5,772 bases of DNA from assembly GCA_007119395.1 (NCBI GenBank), contig SKPS01000145.1:1-5772 (forward strand), written 5' to 3'. Of the stretch, positions 1 to 5,772 are shown in pieces (within the stretch, counting starts at the first letter, position 1; each line of letters starts with the position of its first letter). Position numbers and translations under genes: made by a program. The notes beneath the pieces are model-generated. The model worked only from the letters and a program-made list of their open reading frames with translations, was not told the origin of the DNA and made no database searches. This DNA comes from Lentimicrobiaceae bacterium. Lineage in GTDB: Bacteria > Bacteroidota > Bacteroidia > Bacteroidales > SKPS01.

Positions 1-42
1 AAATCGATTTGATTTTTTTCCGTGTAACTGCTGATATTCTTG

Positions 43-50
43 TATTTTTG
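43..50 (+). promoter_or_regulatory. Candidate Bacteroidota-type -7 promoter element for pfk
   Basis: The octamer TATTTTTG fits the Bacteroidota primary sigma factor -7 consensus TAnnTTTG exactly and lies 39 bases before the pfk start codon, leaving room for a short 5' leader. The upstream -33 element (TTTG or TTG about 19-21 bases away) is not clean: a T-run at 13-19 followed by CC falls near the right place, while a true TTTG at 8-11 is too far away. The surroundings are A/T-rich, so a chance match is possible. The call rests on the motif and its position only. Confidence 0.35.
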
Positions 51-89
51 TTGTCTTTAAACCGGATACATCAATAAAAACATAGTACT

Positions 90-1316
90 ATGGGCAACAA
101 ATTATTTAAGGGCAAGACGCTGGCCATCCTTACCGGCGGTGGTGACACACCGGCGCTGAACTCAAGCATTGAATCGATCCGCAACCGTGCTGCATTGCTC
201 GGTTACAAAGTATATGGCATCCGCATGGGGTGGAAAGGTCTGTTGGGAGAAGGTGATGTAGTAGATCTCACCAACATCCCCTATGACGGATGGTATGGTG
301 GTACTGCGCTGTTATCGAGCCGGACCAACCCGTTTGCATCGAAAAAGAACCCCGAAAGTCGTGTTCCGCAAGTGCTGAAAAACCTCGACCGTTATGGCAT
401 CGATGTGCTGGTTTCAATTGGTGGTGACGATACCAATGGTGCCGCAAAACGGTTGTTCGAAACCGAAGGCATCCCGGTGATTGGCTTTCCGAAAACCATC
501 GATAACGACTTGCGTACACGAACATGGCACCATGTAGAAGGGAAAAAAATCGAAGCGGTATTATGCCCGGGGTTCCCATCTGCGGCCAAAGCTATTGCAG
601 AGATGACGGCCAACATCAAAACCACCGCAGAATCACACCAGCGGATTATGGTGCTGGAGGTGATGGGGCGTGATGCCGGTTGGCTTACAGGTACAGCCAT
701 ATTTGGTGGTGCTACCATGGCACTGATTCCCGAAGTACCCATGACACAAGAGAAAAAAGAGCTCTTCTTTGAACTGGTGAAAGAGAACTATTTGCGCCAC
801 CCCAAAAAAGCCCTGCTGATCGCCGTTTCAGAAGGTGTACGTTGGTATGATGAAACAAAAGGAAAACTGGATGTGGTGTATGCCTCTTCGGAAGTGGATG
901 AGTTTGGCCATCCACGATTTGGTGGCATCAGTGGTGTGATCGCTTCAGAAATTTCTAAAAGAACCGGAATTGAAGCAAGAGCACAAATTACAGGATACTA
1001 CCCCCGTTCCGGAATGTGCAGACGATACGACAAAAGGCTTACCCAAACCCTTTCTGATAAAATCGTTGAATTACTGCTGAACAAGGAATACGGCAAGATG
1101 CCGGTGATGAATAAAATCGTACCGTTTCAGGAACTCGAAGAGTATAACACCTCTGTAATCGACATGGGTGACATCGGAAACCAACCACTCCCCCTCGACT
1201 ACTATAACATTGATGCCTTTAAGTTCTCAAGCCTCTACGAGGATTTTCTCAAAAACATCCTGAGCCGCGTTCACTACGTCGATTTTGATACCGATTTCCC
1301 GCTGGTGCTTCCGTAA
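90..1316 (+). CDS. 6-phosphofructokinase, pyrophosphate-dependent type by active-site residues
   Basis: A cytosolic enzyme that phosphorylates fructose 6-phosphate to fructose 1,6-bisphosphate in glycolysis; the PPi-using form is reversible and can also serve gluconeogenesis. The 408-residue protein has the family landmarks in order: nucleotide/PPi loop LTGGGDTPALN (14-24), SIGGDDTNG (109-117), PKTIDND (134-140) with the catalytic aspartate D138, SHQRI (182-186), MGRDAG (192-197), PEVP (214-217) and GYYPRSG (302-308). Asp at the second acidic position of GGDD (D114) and Lys in PKTIDND (K135) replace the two glycines of E. coli ATP-PFK (GGDG, PGTIDND). This pair is the accepted signature of PPi specificity. 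The protein is longer than E. coli PfkA (320 residues), with about 11 extra residues between TIDND and SHQRI and a longer C-terminus. The ATG at 90 is the only plausible start, as an in-frame TAA lies at 75-77. No Shine-Dalgarno sequence precedes it. The gene is convergent with the mrp operon. Phosphofructokinase identity is very secure; the phosphoryl donor is inferred from the motifs. Confidence 0.95.
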   Translation: MGNKLFKGKTLAILTGGGDTPALNSSIESIRNRAALLGYKVYGIRMGWKGLLGEGDVVDLTNIPYDGWYGGTALLSSRTNPFASKKNPESRVPQVLKNLDRYGIDVLVSIGGDDTNGAAKRLFETEGIPVIGFPKTIDNDLRTRTWHHVEGKKIEAVLCPGFPSAAKAIAEMTANIKTTAESHQRIMVLEVMGRDAGWLTGTAIFGGATMALIPEVPMTQEKKELFFELVKENYLRHPKKALLIAVSEGVRWYDETKGKLDVVYASSEVDEFGHPRFGGISGVIASEISKRTGIEARAQITGYYPRSGMCRRYDKRLTQTLSDKIVELLLNKEYGKMPVMNKIVPFQELEEYNTSVIDMGDIGNQPLPLDYYNIDAFKFSSLYEDFLKNILSRVHYVDFDTDFPLVLP

Positions 1317-1374
1317 TCCGACCGGCAATGAAAGTAATACGCAGCAGCCCGGACTGTAGCATGGCTTAGTAGTT

Positions 1375-3684
1375 TTATTGGTTGTTCTCCTCTTTTTTCC
1401 TTGCCCTGAATTTGAGCAAGACATATACGCCCATTACAGCCAACGCCAACACCGTGATCTCTCCCATGGTATCAAGCGCCCTGAAATCCACAAGGATCAC
1501 GTTTACCACATTTCTGCCGTGGGCCAGTGCATAAGAGTTCTCCAGGAAGTAGTCTGATATTTTTGACTCGGGAGGGCTTTGTAGCACAATCAGTGTAACA
1601 ATGGTAAGCGTGGCTCCGGCCAGCACAGAGACAATGGCATCTTTTACACGCAACCTGGTTGAGAGGTAGTTTTCCAGTTTAGGGAACCGGTACACCACCA
1701 GTACCAGCAGGATGACTGTGAGGGTTTCAATGGAGAACTGGGTCAATGCGAGGTCCGGGGCACTGTAAAAAGCAAATAAAAGGGCTACTCCAAAGCCCAC
1801 CATTCCGAGTGCAGCCACCGCCCCAAGTACGCTTTTCGAAATAACAGATAAATAGGCCGATGCCAGCATAATAATCACAATAAGCAACTCATAGAAGTAG
1901 ACATCGGTAAGATCCATTGCGATCATGTCAAACACTTTGGTTCGCAAGATGGTGTAGATGGTCAGTCCGAGGAATACAGCCAGGATATAGAAGAAATAGC
2001 TTCTGAGCCGTCCATTTTGGAAGAAGCGTGTTTGCAGTGTTGCAAAACGGATGAGCCCTTTCAGGAGAAGCTGATACCAAGCCTCCGGGCCAACAGCGGC
2101 AATTTTGTTGAAGGTGCTGATATGGCTTCTGACGAAACCGGTTAGCAGGAAAATCAGGATACCACCAACCAGTGTGATCAGGGAGAGCAGCAGCACGAAG
2201 TTAAAGCCGTGCCAAAGGGTGAGTTTGGCAGAGGTGGTTTGAGCCACTGCCATGACACCGGGAGCGATGAGGCCATCAGAAACCAACCCCGGATAGAGAC
2301 CAAACACCACACCGAGCAGTCCAAGTAAAACAGGGCCTATCCATAAGGTGACCGGTGCAGGGTGGGGGTGTTTGGGCGTCTCTTTGTGTTTTCCAAAGAA
2401 GGGTCTCACGCCCACCATGATGGCAGTAGCCACCAGCAGCATATTGGTAGTAACGGCCACAATGGTCAAAAAGGCCGGGTTTAACGGAAGTTGAATGGAG
2501 GTTTCATAGATCAGCTCTTTGGCGATGAATCCTAACAACGGCGGGATACCGGCATATGAAAGGGCAGCCAGCAGTGCCCCTATGGTGATCATCGGCAGAA
2601 ATTTTCTTAAGCCTCCCAGAATTCTGATGTCACGGGTTCCGGTTTCATGGTCGATGGCACCGGCCACCAGGAAAAGGCCCCCTTTGTAAAGTGAGTGCAC
2701 AAGCAGGAATGTAATGGCGGCAGTCACCGCATATTTCCCGCCAAGCCCCAGCAAAAACACCATAATACCTAATGCGCTGACCGTAGTGTAGGCGAGAATC
2801 CTTTTGAGGTCGTGCTGCCCGATCGCCATGGCTGCACCCATCACCATAGTGATCCCACCGAACAGAGCTAAGGTATTGTGCCATATCTCCGGCCCTCCCA
2901 TCACCGGAGTGAGTCGTGCAATGAGAAAGACACCCGCTTTTACCATGGTAGCTGAGTGAAGGTAAGCACTTACGGGCGTTGGAGCCTCCATGGCGTTGGG
3001 CAACCAAAAATGGAAAGGCCATTGCGCCGATTTGGTGAAGGCACCCAGTAATATCATGATCATCACCGGTAAATAGAGCCCATGGCTTCCAATTAATGCC
3101 GACTGATTCATCAGCTCACTCAATGAAGTGGTGCCCCCTATATGAGAAAGAAGCAGCAACCCCGCCAACATGGCCAAACCTCCCCCCCCCGTTACCAACA
3201 AAGCCTGTAAAGCAGCATATCGCGACTTTTCGGTTTCATGGTTGAAGCCAATGAGCAGGTAGGAACTGATACTGGTCATCTCCCAAAAAATAAACAACGT
3301 GAAAATGTTATCAGACAACACCACCCCAAGCATCGAAGTCATAAAGAAAAGCAAGTATCCGTAAAAGCGTGGCAGCTTCCTGTGCCCTTTCAGGTACCCG
3401 CTTGCATAAAACACGATAATAGCACCTATTCCGCTGATAATAAGCGCAAATGTGAGGCTAAGCCCATCAACCAGAAAGTTCAGGTTCACCCCCATCGCAG
3501 GAAACCACTGGTTCTCCAGCAACACAGATTCTCCGGCCGATACATTGGGGATGAAGCCCAGCAGCCAGGCAAAAAACAGGATAGGATACAGGCATAAGAT
3601 GACACCGGAAAAGCGGGGTGTGAGCTTATGAATAAACGGTGCCGCAATGGCTGCCAGAAATCCTGTTAAAATAAGTGTCAACAT
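1375..3684 (-). CDS. mrpA: Mrp Na+/H+ antiporter subunit A (NuoL-like, with MbhD/MbhE-like C-terminus)
   Basis: The largest subunit of the Mrp antiporter, an inner-membrane protein of 769 residues, close to Bacillus MrpA. It shares its ion-translocating core with complex I NuoL. Residues about 65-345 form the proton_antipo_M-type core: FIFWEMTSISSYLLIGF (131-147) with the conserved TM5 glutamate E135, TKSAQWPFHFWLPNA (217-231) with K218, HSATMVKAG (243-251) with K249, HSLYKGG (330-336), and later GFIAKE (385-390) with K389. The C-terminal part has the MbhD-like signature FYSAPDLALTQFSIETLTV (639-657; D644, E653) and an MbhE-like stretch with VDFRALDTMGEIT (732-744; D733, R735, D738, E742). 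The presence of both shows that this is a full-length MrpA rather than a bare NuoL/MrpD homologue. No MnhB domain is fused to it. It is the last gene of the operon, 34 bases after mrpG, with an A/T-rich leader and no Shine-Dalgarno sequence. The ATG start gives an immediate N-terminal membrane segment (MLTLILTGFLAAIAAPF). A G9 run lies in codons 165-168. Confidence 0.96.
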   Translation of the reverse strand: MLTLILTGFLAAIAAPFIHKLTPRFSGVILCLYPILFFAWLLGFIPNVSAGESVLLENQWFPAMGVNLNFLVDGLSLTFALIISGIGAIIVFYASGYLKGHRKLPRFYGYLLFFMTSMLGVVLSDNIFTLFIFWEMTSISSYLLIGFNHETEKSRYAALQALLVTGGGGLAMLAGLLLLSHIGGTTSLSELMNQSALIGSHGLYLPVMIMILLGAFTKSAQWPFHFWLPNAMEAPTPVSAYLHSATMVKAGVFLIARLTPVMGGPEIWHNTLALFGGITMVMGAAMAIGQHDLKRILAYTTVSALGIMVFLLGLGGKYAVTAAITFLLVHSLYKGGLFLVAGAIDHETGTRDIRILGGLRKFLPMITIGALLAALSYAGIPPLLGFIAKELIYETSIQLPLNPAFLTIVAVTTNMLLVATAIMVGVRPFFGKHKETPKHPHPAPVTLWIGPVLLGLLGVVFGLYPGLVSDGLIAPGVMAVAQTTSAKLTLWHGFNFVLLLSLITLVGGILIFLLTGFVRSHISTFNKIAAVGPEAWYQLLLKGLIRFATLQTRFFQNGRLRSYFFYILAVFLGLTIYTILRTKVFDMIAMDLTDVYFYELLIVIIMLASAYLSVISKSVLGAVAALGMVGFGVALLFAFYSAPDLALTQFSIETLTVILLVLVVYRFPKLENYLSTRLRVKDAIVSVLAGATLTIVTLIVLQSPPESKISDYFLENSYALAHGRNVVNVILVDFRALDTMGEITVLALAVMGVYVLLKFRARKKEENNQ
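3182..3190 (-). repeat. Nine-guanine homopolymer inside mrpA
   Basis: On the coding strand nine consecutive G bases span the last base of codon 165 (ACG) to the second base of codon 168 (GGA), within T-G-G-G-G-L (165-170). The glycine-rich segment suits the membrane protein, but other glycine codons could encode it without a homopolymer. Adding one G leads to an in-frame TGA after 189 codons; losing one G leads to TAG after 181 codons. Such tracts are slippage-prone in replication and also error-prone in sequencing. The reading frame is intact as given. Confidence 0.95.
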
Positions 3685-3718
3685 ATCTGTAGATGTTTTA
3701 TCTATTGTGCAATTCTAT

Positions 3719-4126
3719 TTAATCCTCTTCATGGTCTGATGCATTACCGCTGCTCTTCCTGATCTCGTCCATGCAGCAAAACTGATGGGTCTCTTCGTCG
3801 TAGGTCCCTTCAATGTCGTTGCTCACGGTTCTATTCCATTGTTTGAGCCCAATAATCACGGCAGCCCTTCCCAACATGTGAGCCCCCACTGGAACAGTGA
3901 GGATCAGAAAGATGATGATGCCCAGAATATGCAAGGTAACTGTGATGGTACCAAAGTGAATGGCAGCGGCAACCAAAACGGAAGCAACGCCAAAGGTGGC
4001 CGCAATAGTGGCAGCCGACATCCTGAGATACACATCCGGCATCTTCAGCAACCCGATAGAGGCAACGAAAATAAACAGTGCGCCCAGGATCATGAAAAAG
4101 AGTACGATATATTCTGTAATAGTCAT
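3719..4126 (-). CDS. mrpG: Mrp Na+/H+ antiporter subunit G
   Basis: A small membrane subunit of the Mrp complex (MnhG/PhaG family), 135 residues. Three hydrophobic segments are visible at about 5-26, 40-58 and 62-85. The family signature lies between the first two: SIGLLKMPDVYLRMSAATIAATFGV (starting at 23), where PDVYLR (30-35) is the conserved core. Typical members have a basic residue before T-A/x-T-L-G; here it is I41. The third segment TLHILGIIIFLILTVPVGAHMLGRAA (starting at 64) also matches the family, whose last helix ends in a P-x-x-A/G-H motif. After about residue 103 the protein carries an acidic tail (11 Asp/Glu in the last 32 residues) with adjacent cysteines C117-C118, longer than in many MrpG proteins. 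It begins 17 bases after mrpF with no Shine-Dalgarno sequence and is followed by mrpA. By itself it is not a transporter; family knowledge assigns it to assembly and stability of the complex. Confidence 0.93.
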   Translation of the reverse strand: MTITEYIVLFFMILGALFIFVASIGLLKMPDVYLRMSAATIAATFGVASVLVAAAIHFGTITVTLHILGIIIFLILTVPVGAHMLGRAAVIIGLKQWNRTVSNDIEGTYDEETHQFCCMDEIRKSSGNASDHEED

Positions 4127-4143
4127 AATTCCCGTTTTAAAAA

Positions 4144-4422
4144 TTACTTAATCGCTTTGTTGCGCTTTTCATAGAAGAAGGCAAAGGCTATCGTGCTCAG
4201 GAATGCAATCAGCGCCAGAATCAGTGATATATCGATGATCATCGGCTGATCAAACAACACGGCATACACCGCAACAATGGAAATGCCAATAATCACCAAC
4301 AGATCAAGAGCGATCACCTTGTCAACCACCGAAGGCCCCCTGAAAAGGCGCAAAAAGATGATCAACATCGAAATGCTGAGCAAAGGCAATACAAATCCTA
4401 CCAAAATACCGTTAAATGTCAT
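4144..4422 (-). CDS. mrpF: Mrp Na+/H+ antiporter subunit F
   Basis: A 92-residue membrane subunit of the Mrp complex (MnhF/PhaF family), at the family's usual length. It has three hydrophobic segments (about 6-25, 37-57, 62-83). The cytoplasmic loop after the first one carries the family signature RLFRGPSVVDKVIALDLL (25-42), including GP-x-x-x-D and A-L-D with D34 and D40. The last helix, DISLILALIAFLSTIAFAFF (64-83), has the usual Asp at its start and T-I/V-A-F at its end. The start ATG overlaps the mrpE stop in an ATGA and has GGAGGT six bases upstream, pointing to translational coupling with mrpE. In the Mrp family this subunit is needed for full antiport; it has also been linked with bile-salt efflux in Bacillus, which nothing here tests. 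Confidence 0.94.
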   Translation of the reverse strand: MTFNGILVGFVLPLLSISMLIIFLRLFRGPSVVDKVIALDLLVIIGISIVAVYAVLFDQPMIIDISLILALIAFLSTIAFAFFYEKRNKAIK

Positions 4423-4898
4423 CTTAATACCTCCAAAAGTTTCTTTTCCAATCCGTTTTTAATGGCGTCAATACTCTTCTGTTTGTCATCTCGATCAAGA
4501 TAAACAGAATAGACATAGAGTGTTGATTTATCGTCAGATACAGCAAGGCTGATGGTTCCGGGAGTGAGTGTGATGGCATTGGCCAAAATGGTGATTTCCA
4601 GATCAGTTTGCGCAGTGAGAGGCACAGCAATGATACCCGGGTTCATGTAGTGCCTGGGAGTGATGATGTCATACAGTATTTTAAAACTACCGATGGTTAC
4701 CTCCTTGAAGAACAAGAACGAGAAAGCGAGGAACCGTGGCAGAAATAGAAAATACCTGTTCTCTTTGTTCTTCCGTTGCACAAACCACAGAGACATATAG
4801 CTCACGATAAATCCGATGATCACGTTTCCCACGCTGAGATTCATGGTGAGCATCCCCCAAATGGCCGTGAGGAAGATGTTATAGAGCAGTGTTCTCAT
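4419..4898 (-). CDS. mrpE: Mrp Na+/H+ antiporter subunit E
   Basis: A 159-residue subunit of the Mrp complex (MnhE/PhaE family), at the usual length of about 160. The N-terminal half is hydrophobic, with segments around 4-17, 22-40 and 50-68, followed by the conserved FFKEVTIGSFKILYDII (63-79). The C-terminal half is a soluble domain holding the family motif ANAITLTPGTISL (106-118; core LTPGT at 111-115), then a beta-rich part (STLYVYSVYLD, 125-135) and a charged C-terminal helix. The ATG overlaps the TGA of mrpD in an ATGA and is preceded, five bases upstream, by AGGAGGT. The stop overlaps the mrpF start in the same way. Both overlaps point to co-translation in a fixed order. MrpE is structurally important in the complex and sometimes dispensable for activity in Bacillus (family knowledge). 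Confidence 0.95.
   Translation of the reverse strand: MRTLLYNIFLTAIWGMLTMNLSVGNVIIGFIVSYMSLWFVQRKNKENRYFLFLPRFLAFSFLFFKEVTIGSFKILYDIITPRHYMNPGIIAVPLTAQTDLEITILANAITLTPGTISLAVSDDKSTLYVYSVYLDRDDKQKSIDAIKNGLEKKLLEVLR
4429..4434 (-). promoter_or_regulatory. Ribosome binding site for mrpF, inside the end of mrpE
   Basis: GGAGGT lies six bases before the mrpF ATG on the minus strand, within the codons for the last residues of MrpE (E-V-L-R). The spacing suits initiation at the ATG that overlaps the mrpE stop. Because it overlaps coding sequence, a chance match is possible, but the same hexamer recurs at the mrpE start. Confidence 0.6.
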
Positions 4899-5772
4899 TG
4901 TGCACCTCCTAAAATGGTTTGAATATAGATATCGGGGTTAAGCAATTCACTGGCTGCCCGTTCGGCAATATGGAAAAACGGTTCCGGGAAAAACCCTATA
5001 ATGATGGTTGAAAGTGCCATCATAATGATGGGAATGGTCATAAAGATATTGTGTTTTGAGAAGAGTCCCTGGTAGCAATGGTCATAAGAGGGGTTGTTGT
5101 CAGGTTGTTTTTTCCAGAACGCCTCATTCCAGATTTTGATCATGGAGAAGAGGGTCAACATACCTACCACCAATGCCACCACAACAAACAAGTACTCTTT
5201 CGATTGCAACCCTGCCTTCACCACGTAGAATTTACCCCAGAACCCTGTAAGAGGCGGGATGCCTGCCAGCGCAAGAGCCGATACCAGAAACAGAACCGCC
5301 AGCAATGGGTAGGCCGTTACCAGGTTACCAATTTTTCTGATATCGTAAGTGCCCCTCAGCCTGTTCACTACACCGGCAATGAGGAACAGGTTCCCCTTTG
5401 CCAGGATGTTGTGGATGATATAGAAAACACCACCGGCTATGGCCAACGGCGTGTAGAGCGCCAATCCCATGATCATATAGCCTATCTGGCTGATGATGTG
5501 AAACGACAGAAGCCTTCGCATATCGTACTGTGATGCCGCTCCCAATACACCCACCAACATGGTAAATCCACCGATCCACAATAGAATGGTGTGGGTATAA
5601 CCCACATCATTGATGAAGATCAATGTAAAGACCCGCATCAGAGAGTAAACACCCACTTTGGTGAGCATGGCACCAAAAATGGCGGTGATGCTGATCGGAG
5701 GAGTATGGTACGAAGCCGGAAGCCAGAAAAACAATGGAAAAACAGCTGCCTTGATGCCAAAGCAGATCAGAA
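4895..5772 (-). CDS. mrpD: Mrp Na+/H+ antiporter subunit D, C-terminal part (5' end beyond window)
   Basis: A NuoM/NuoN-like proton-antiporter subunit of the Mrp complex; MrpD and MrpA carry the ion-translocating half-channels. The frame is open to the right edge, so the gene starts outside the window; the TTG at 5734 is not the start, because the conserved residues continue upstream of it. About 291 residues are present against about 490-500 for the family, so roughly the N-terminal 200 are missing. Numbering from the first full codon: LICFGIKAAVFPLFFWLP (1-18) with the key lysine K7, then LLTKVGVYSLMR with K38 (the sequence here has M for the first L), SQYDMRRLLSFHIISQIGYM (80-99, H91), IIHNILAKGNLFLIAGV (118-134, H120 and K125) and GIPPLTGFWGKF (170-181, K180). 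FWLPASY and the TFTLIF-like VFTLIF favour MrpD over MrpA or NuoM. It overlaps mrpE by 4 bases (ATGA). Confidence 0.93.
   Translation of the reverse strand, partial: LICFGIKAAVFPLFFWLPASYHTPPISITAIFGAMLTKVGVYSLMRVFTLIFINDVGYTHTILLWIGGFTMLVGVLGAASQYDMRRLLSFHIISQIGYMIMGLALYTPLAIAGGVFYIIHNILAKGNLFLIAGVVNRLRGTYDIRKIGNLVTAYPLLAVLFLVSALALAGIPPLTGFWGKFYVVKAGLQSKEYLFVVVALVVGMLTLFSMIKIWNEAFWKKQPDNNPSYDHCYQGLFSKHNIFMTIPIIMMALSTIIIGFFPEPFFHIAERAASELLNPDIYIQTILGGAQ
4904..4910 (-). promoter_or_regulatory. Ribosome binding site for mrpE, inside the end of mrpD
   Basis: AGGAGGT, a full-length Shine-Dalgarno match, lies five bases before the mrpE ATG on the minus strand and is read in mrpD as L-G-G-A. It supports the chosen mrpE start and coupling with mrpD. 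It stands out because pfk, mrpG and mrpA in the same window lack any comparable sequence. Confidence 0.65.

Noticed and set aside
392..742. Minus-strand open frame of 116 codons opposite pfk
   Set aside because: It overlaps the most conserved catalytic part of pfk and has no independent support.
1317..1374. Possible terminator between the convergent pfk and mrpA genes
   Set aside because: Only a 4-base AGCC/GGCT pairing (1346-1349 with 1363-1366) around a 13-base loop and a short T-run could be found; too weak to call an intrinsic terminator for either strand.
3238..3597. Plus-strand open frame of 119 codons opposite mrpA
   Set aside because: It lies wholly within mrpA, its low-complexity charged translation resembles no family I know, and it reflects the antisense of a membrane-protein gene.
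3685..3718. Internal promoter between mrpG and mrpA
   Set aside because: The 34-base gap is A/T-rich but has no TAnnTTTG element or other clear promoter; cotranscription is the simpler reading.
3785..4174. Plus-strand open frame of 129 codons opposite mrpG
   Set aside because: It is antisense to mrpG, which has clear family motifs; the translation is Asn/Gly/His-rich and unlike a folded protein.
5078..5533. Plus-strand open frame of 151 codons opposite mrpD
   Set aside because: It is antisense to conserved mrpD sequence with no recognisable domain or start signal.
4895..5734. Starting mrpD at the TTG at 5734
   Set aside because: The reading frame continues to the window edge with conserved MrpD residues (FGIKAAVFP) upstream of this codon, so the real start is outside the window.
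1375..5772. Cluster as part of complex I or a membrane-bound hydrogenase
   Set aside because: The presence of MnhE, MnhF and MnhG family genes and a full MrpA with MbhD/MbhE-like C-terminus, and the absence of hydrogenase or quinone-module genes in the window, favour Mrp. A larger hybrid complex beyond the right edge cannot be excluded.

Overview
The window most resembles a chromosomal segment from a member of the Bacteroidota or a close relative. The hints are an exact TAnnTTTG element (the Bacteroidota -7 consensus) upstream of the first gene, A/T-rich leaders without Shine-Dalgarno sequences before pfk, mrpG and mrpA, moderate GC content, and a PPi-type phosphofructokinase. This placement is an inference; no rRNA or other taxonomic marker is present.

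Layout: bases 1-89 are a short A/T-rich leader with a candidate promoter. Bases 90-1316 (+) encode a complete 6-phosphofructokinase whose active-site residues (GGDD and PKTIDND) are those of the pyrophosphate-dependent type. Bases 1317-1374 are a short gap between convergent genes. The rest of the window, 1375 to the right edge, is one tightly packed minus-strand operon for an Mrp (Mnh/Sha) multisubunit Na+/H+ antiporter. In order of transcription, from right to left, it reads mrpD (5' end outside the window), mrpE, mrpF, mrpG, mrpA. The D/E and E/F junctions are 4-base ATGA overlaps, each preceded by a GGAGGT Shine-Dalgarno-like hexamer. F and G are 17 bases apart, G and A 34 bases apart.

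The Mrp subunits form a single inner-membrane complex. MrpA and MrpD are the two proton-pump-like subunits, related to NuoL/M/N of complex I. MrpE, F and G are small membrane subunits, and the C-terminal part of MrpA carries MbhD/MbhE-like segments. MrpB and MrpC are not in the window. Because mrpA is the last gene and is followed directly by the convergent pfk, both must lie upstream of mrpD (off the right edge), lie elsewhere, or be absent. The order is a rotation of the Bacillus-type ABCDEFG order and keeps the E-F-G-A adjacency seen in membrane-bound hydrogenase (Mbh) clusters.

I see no mobile element, CRISPR array, RNA gene or clearly novel system. The points most worth a second look are a nine-guanine run in mrpA, where a one-base slip either way gives an early stop, the rotated operon with no adjacent mrpB, the Shine-Dalgarno signals confined to overlapping junctions, and the variant features of the PPi-type phosphofructokinase.
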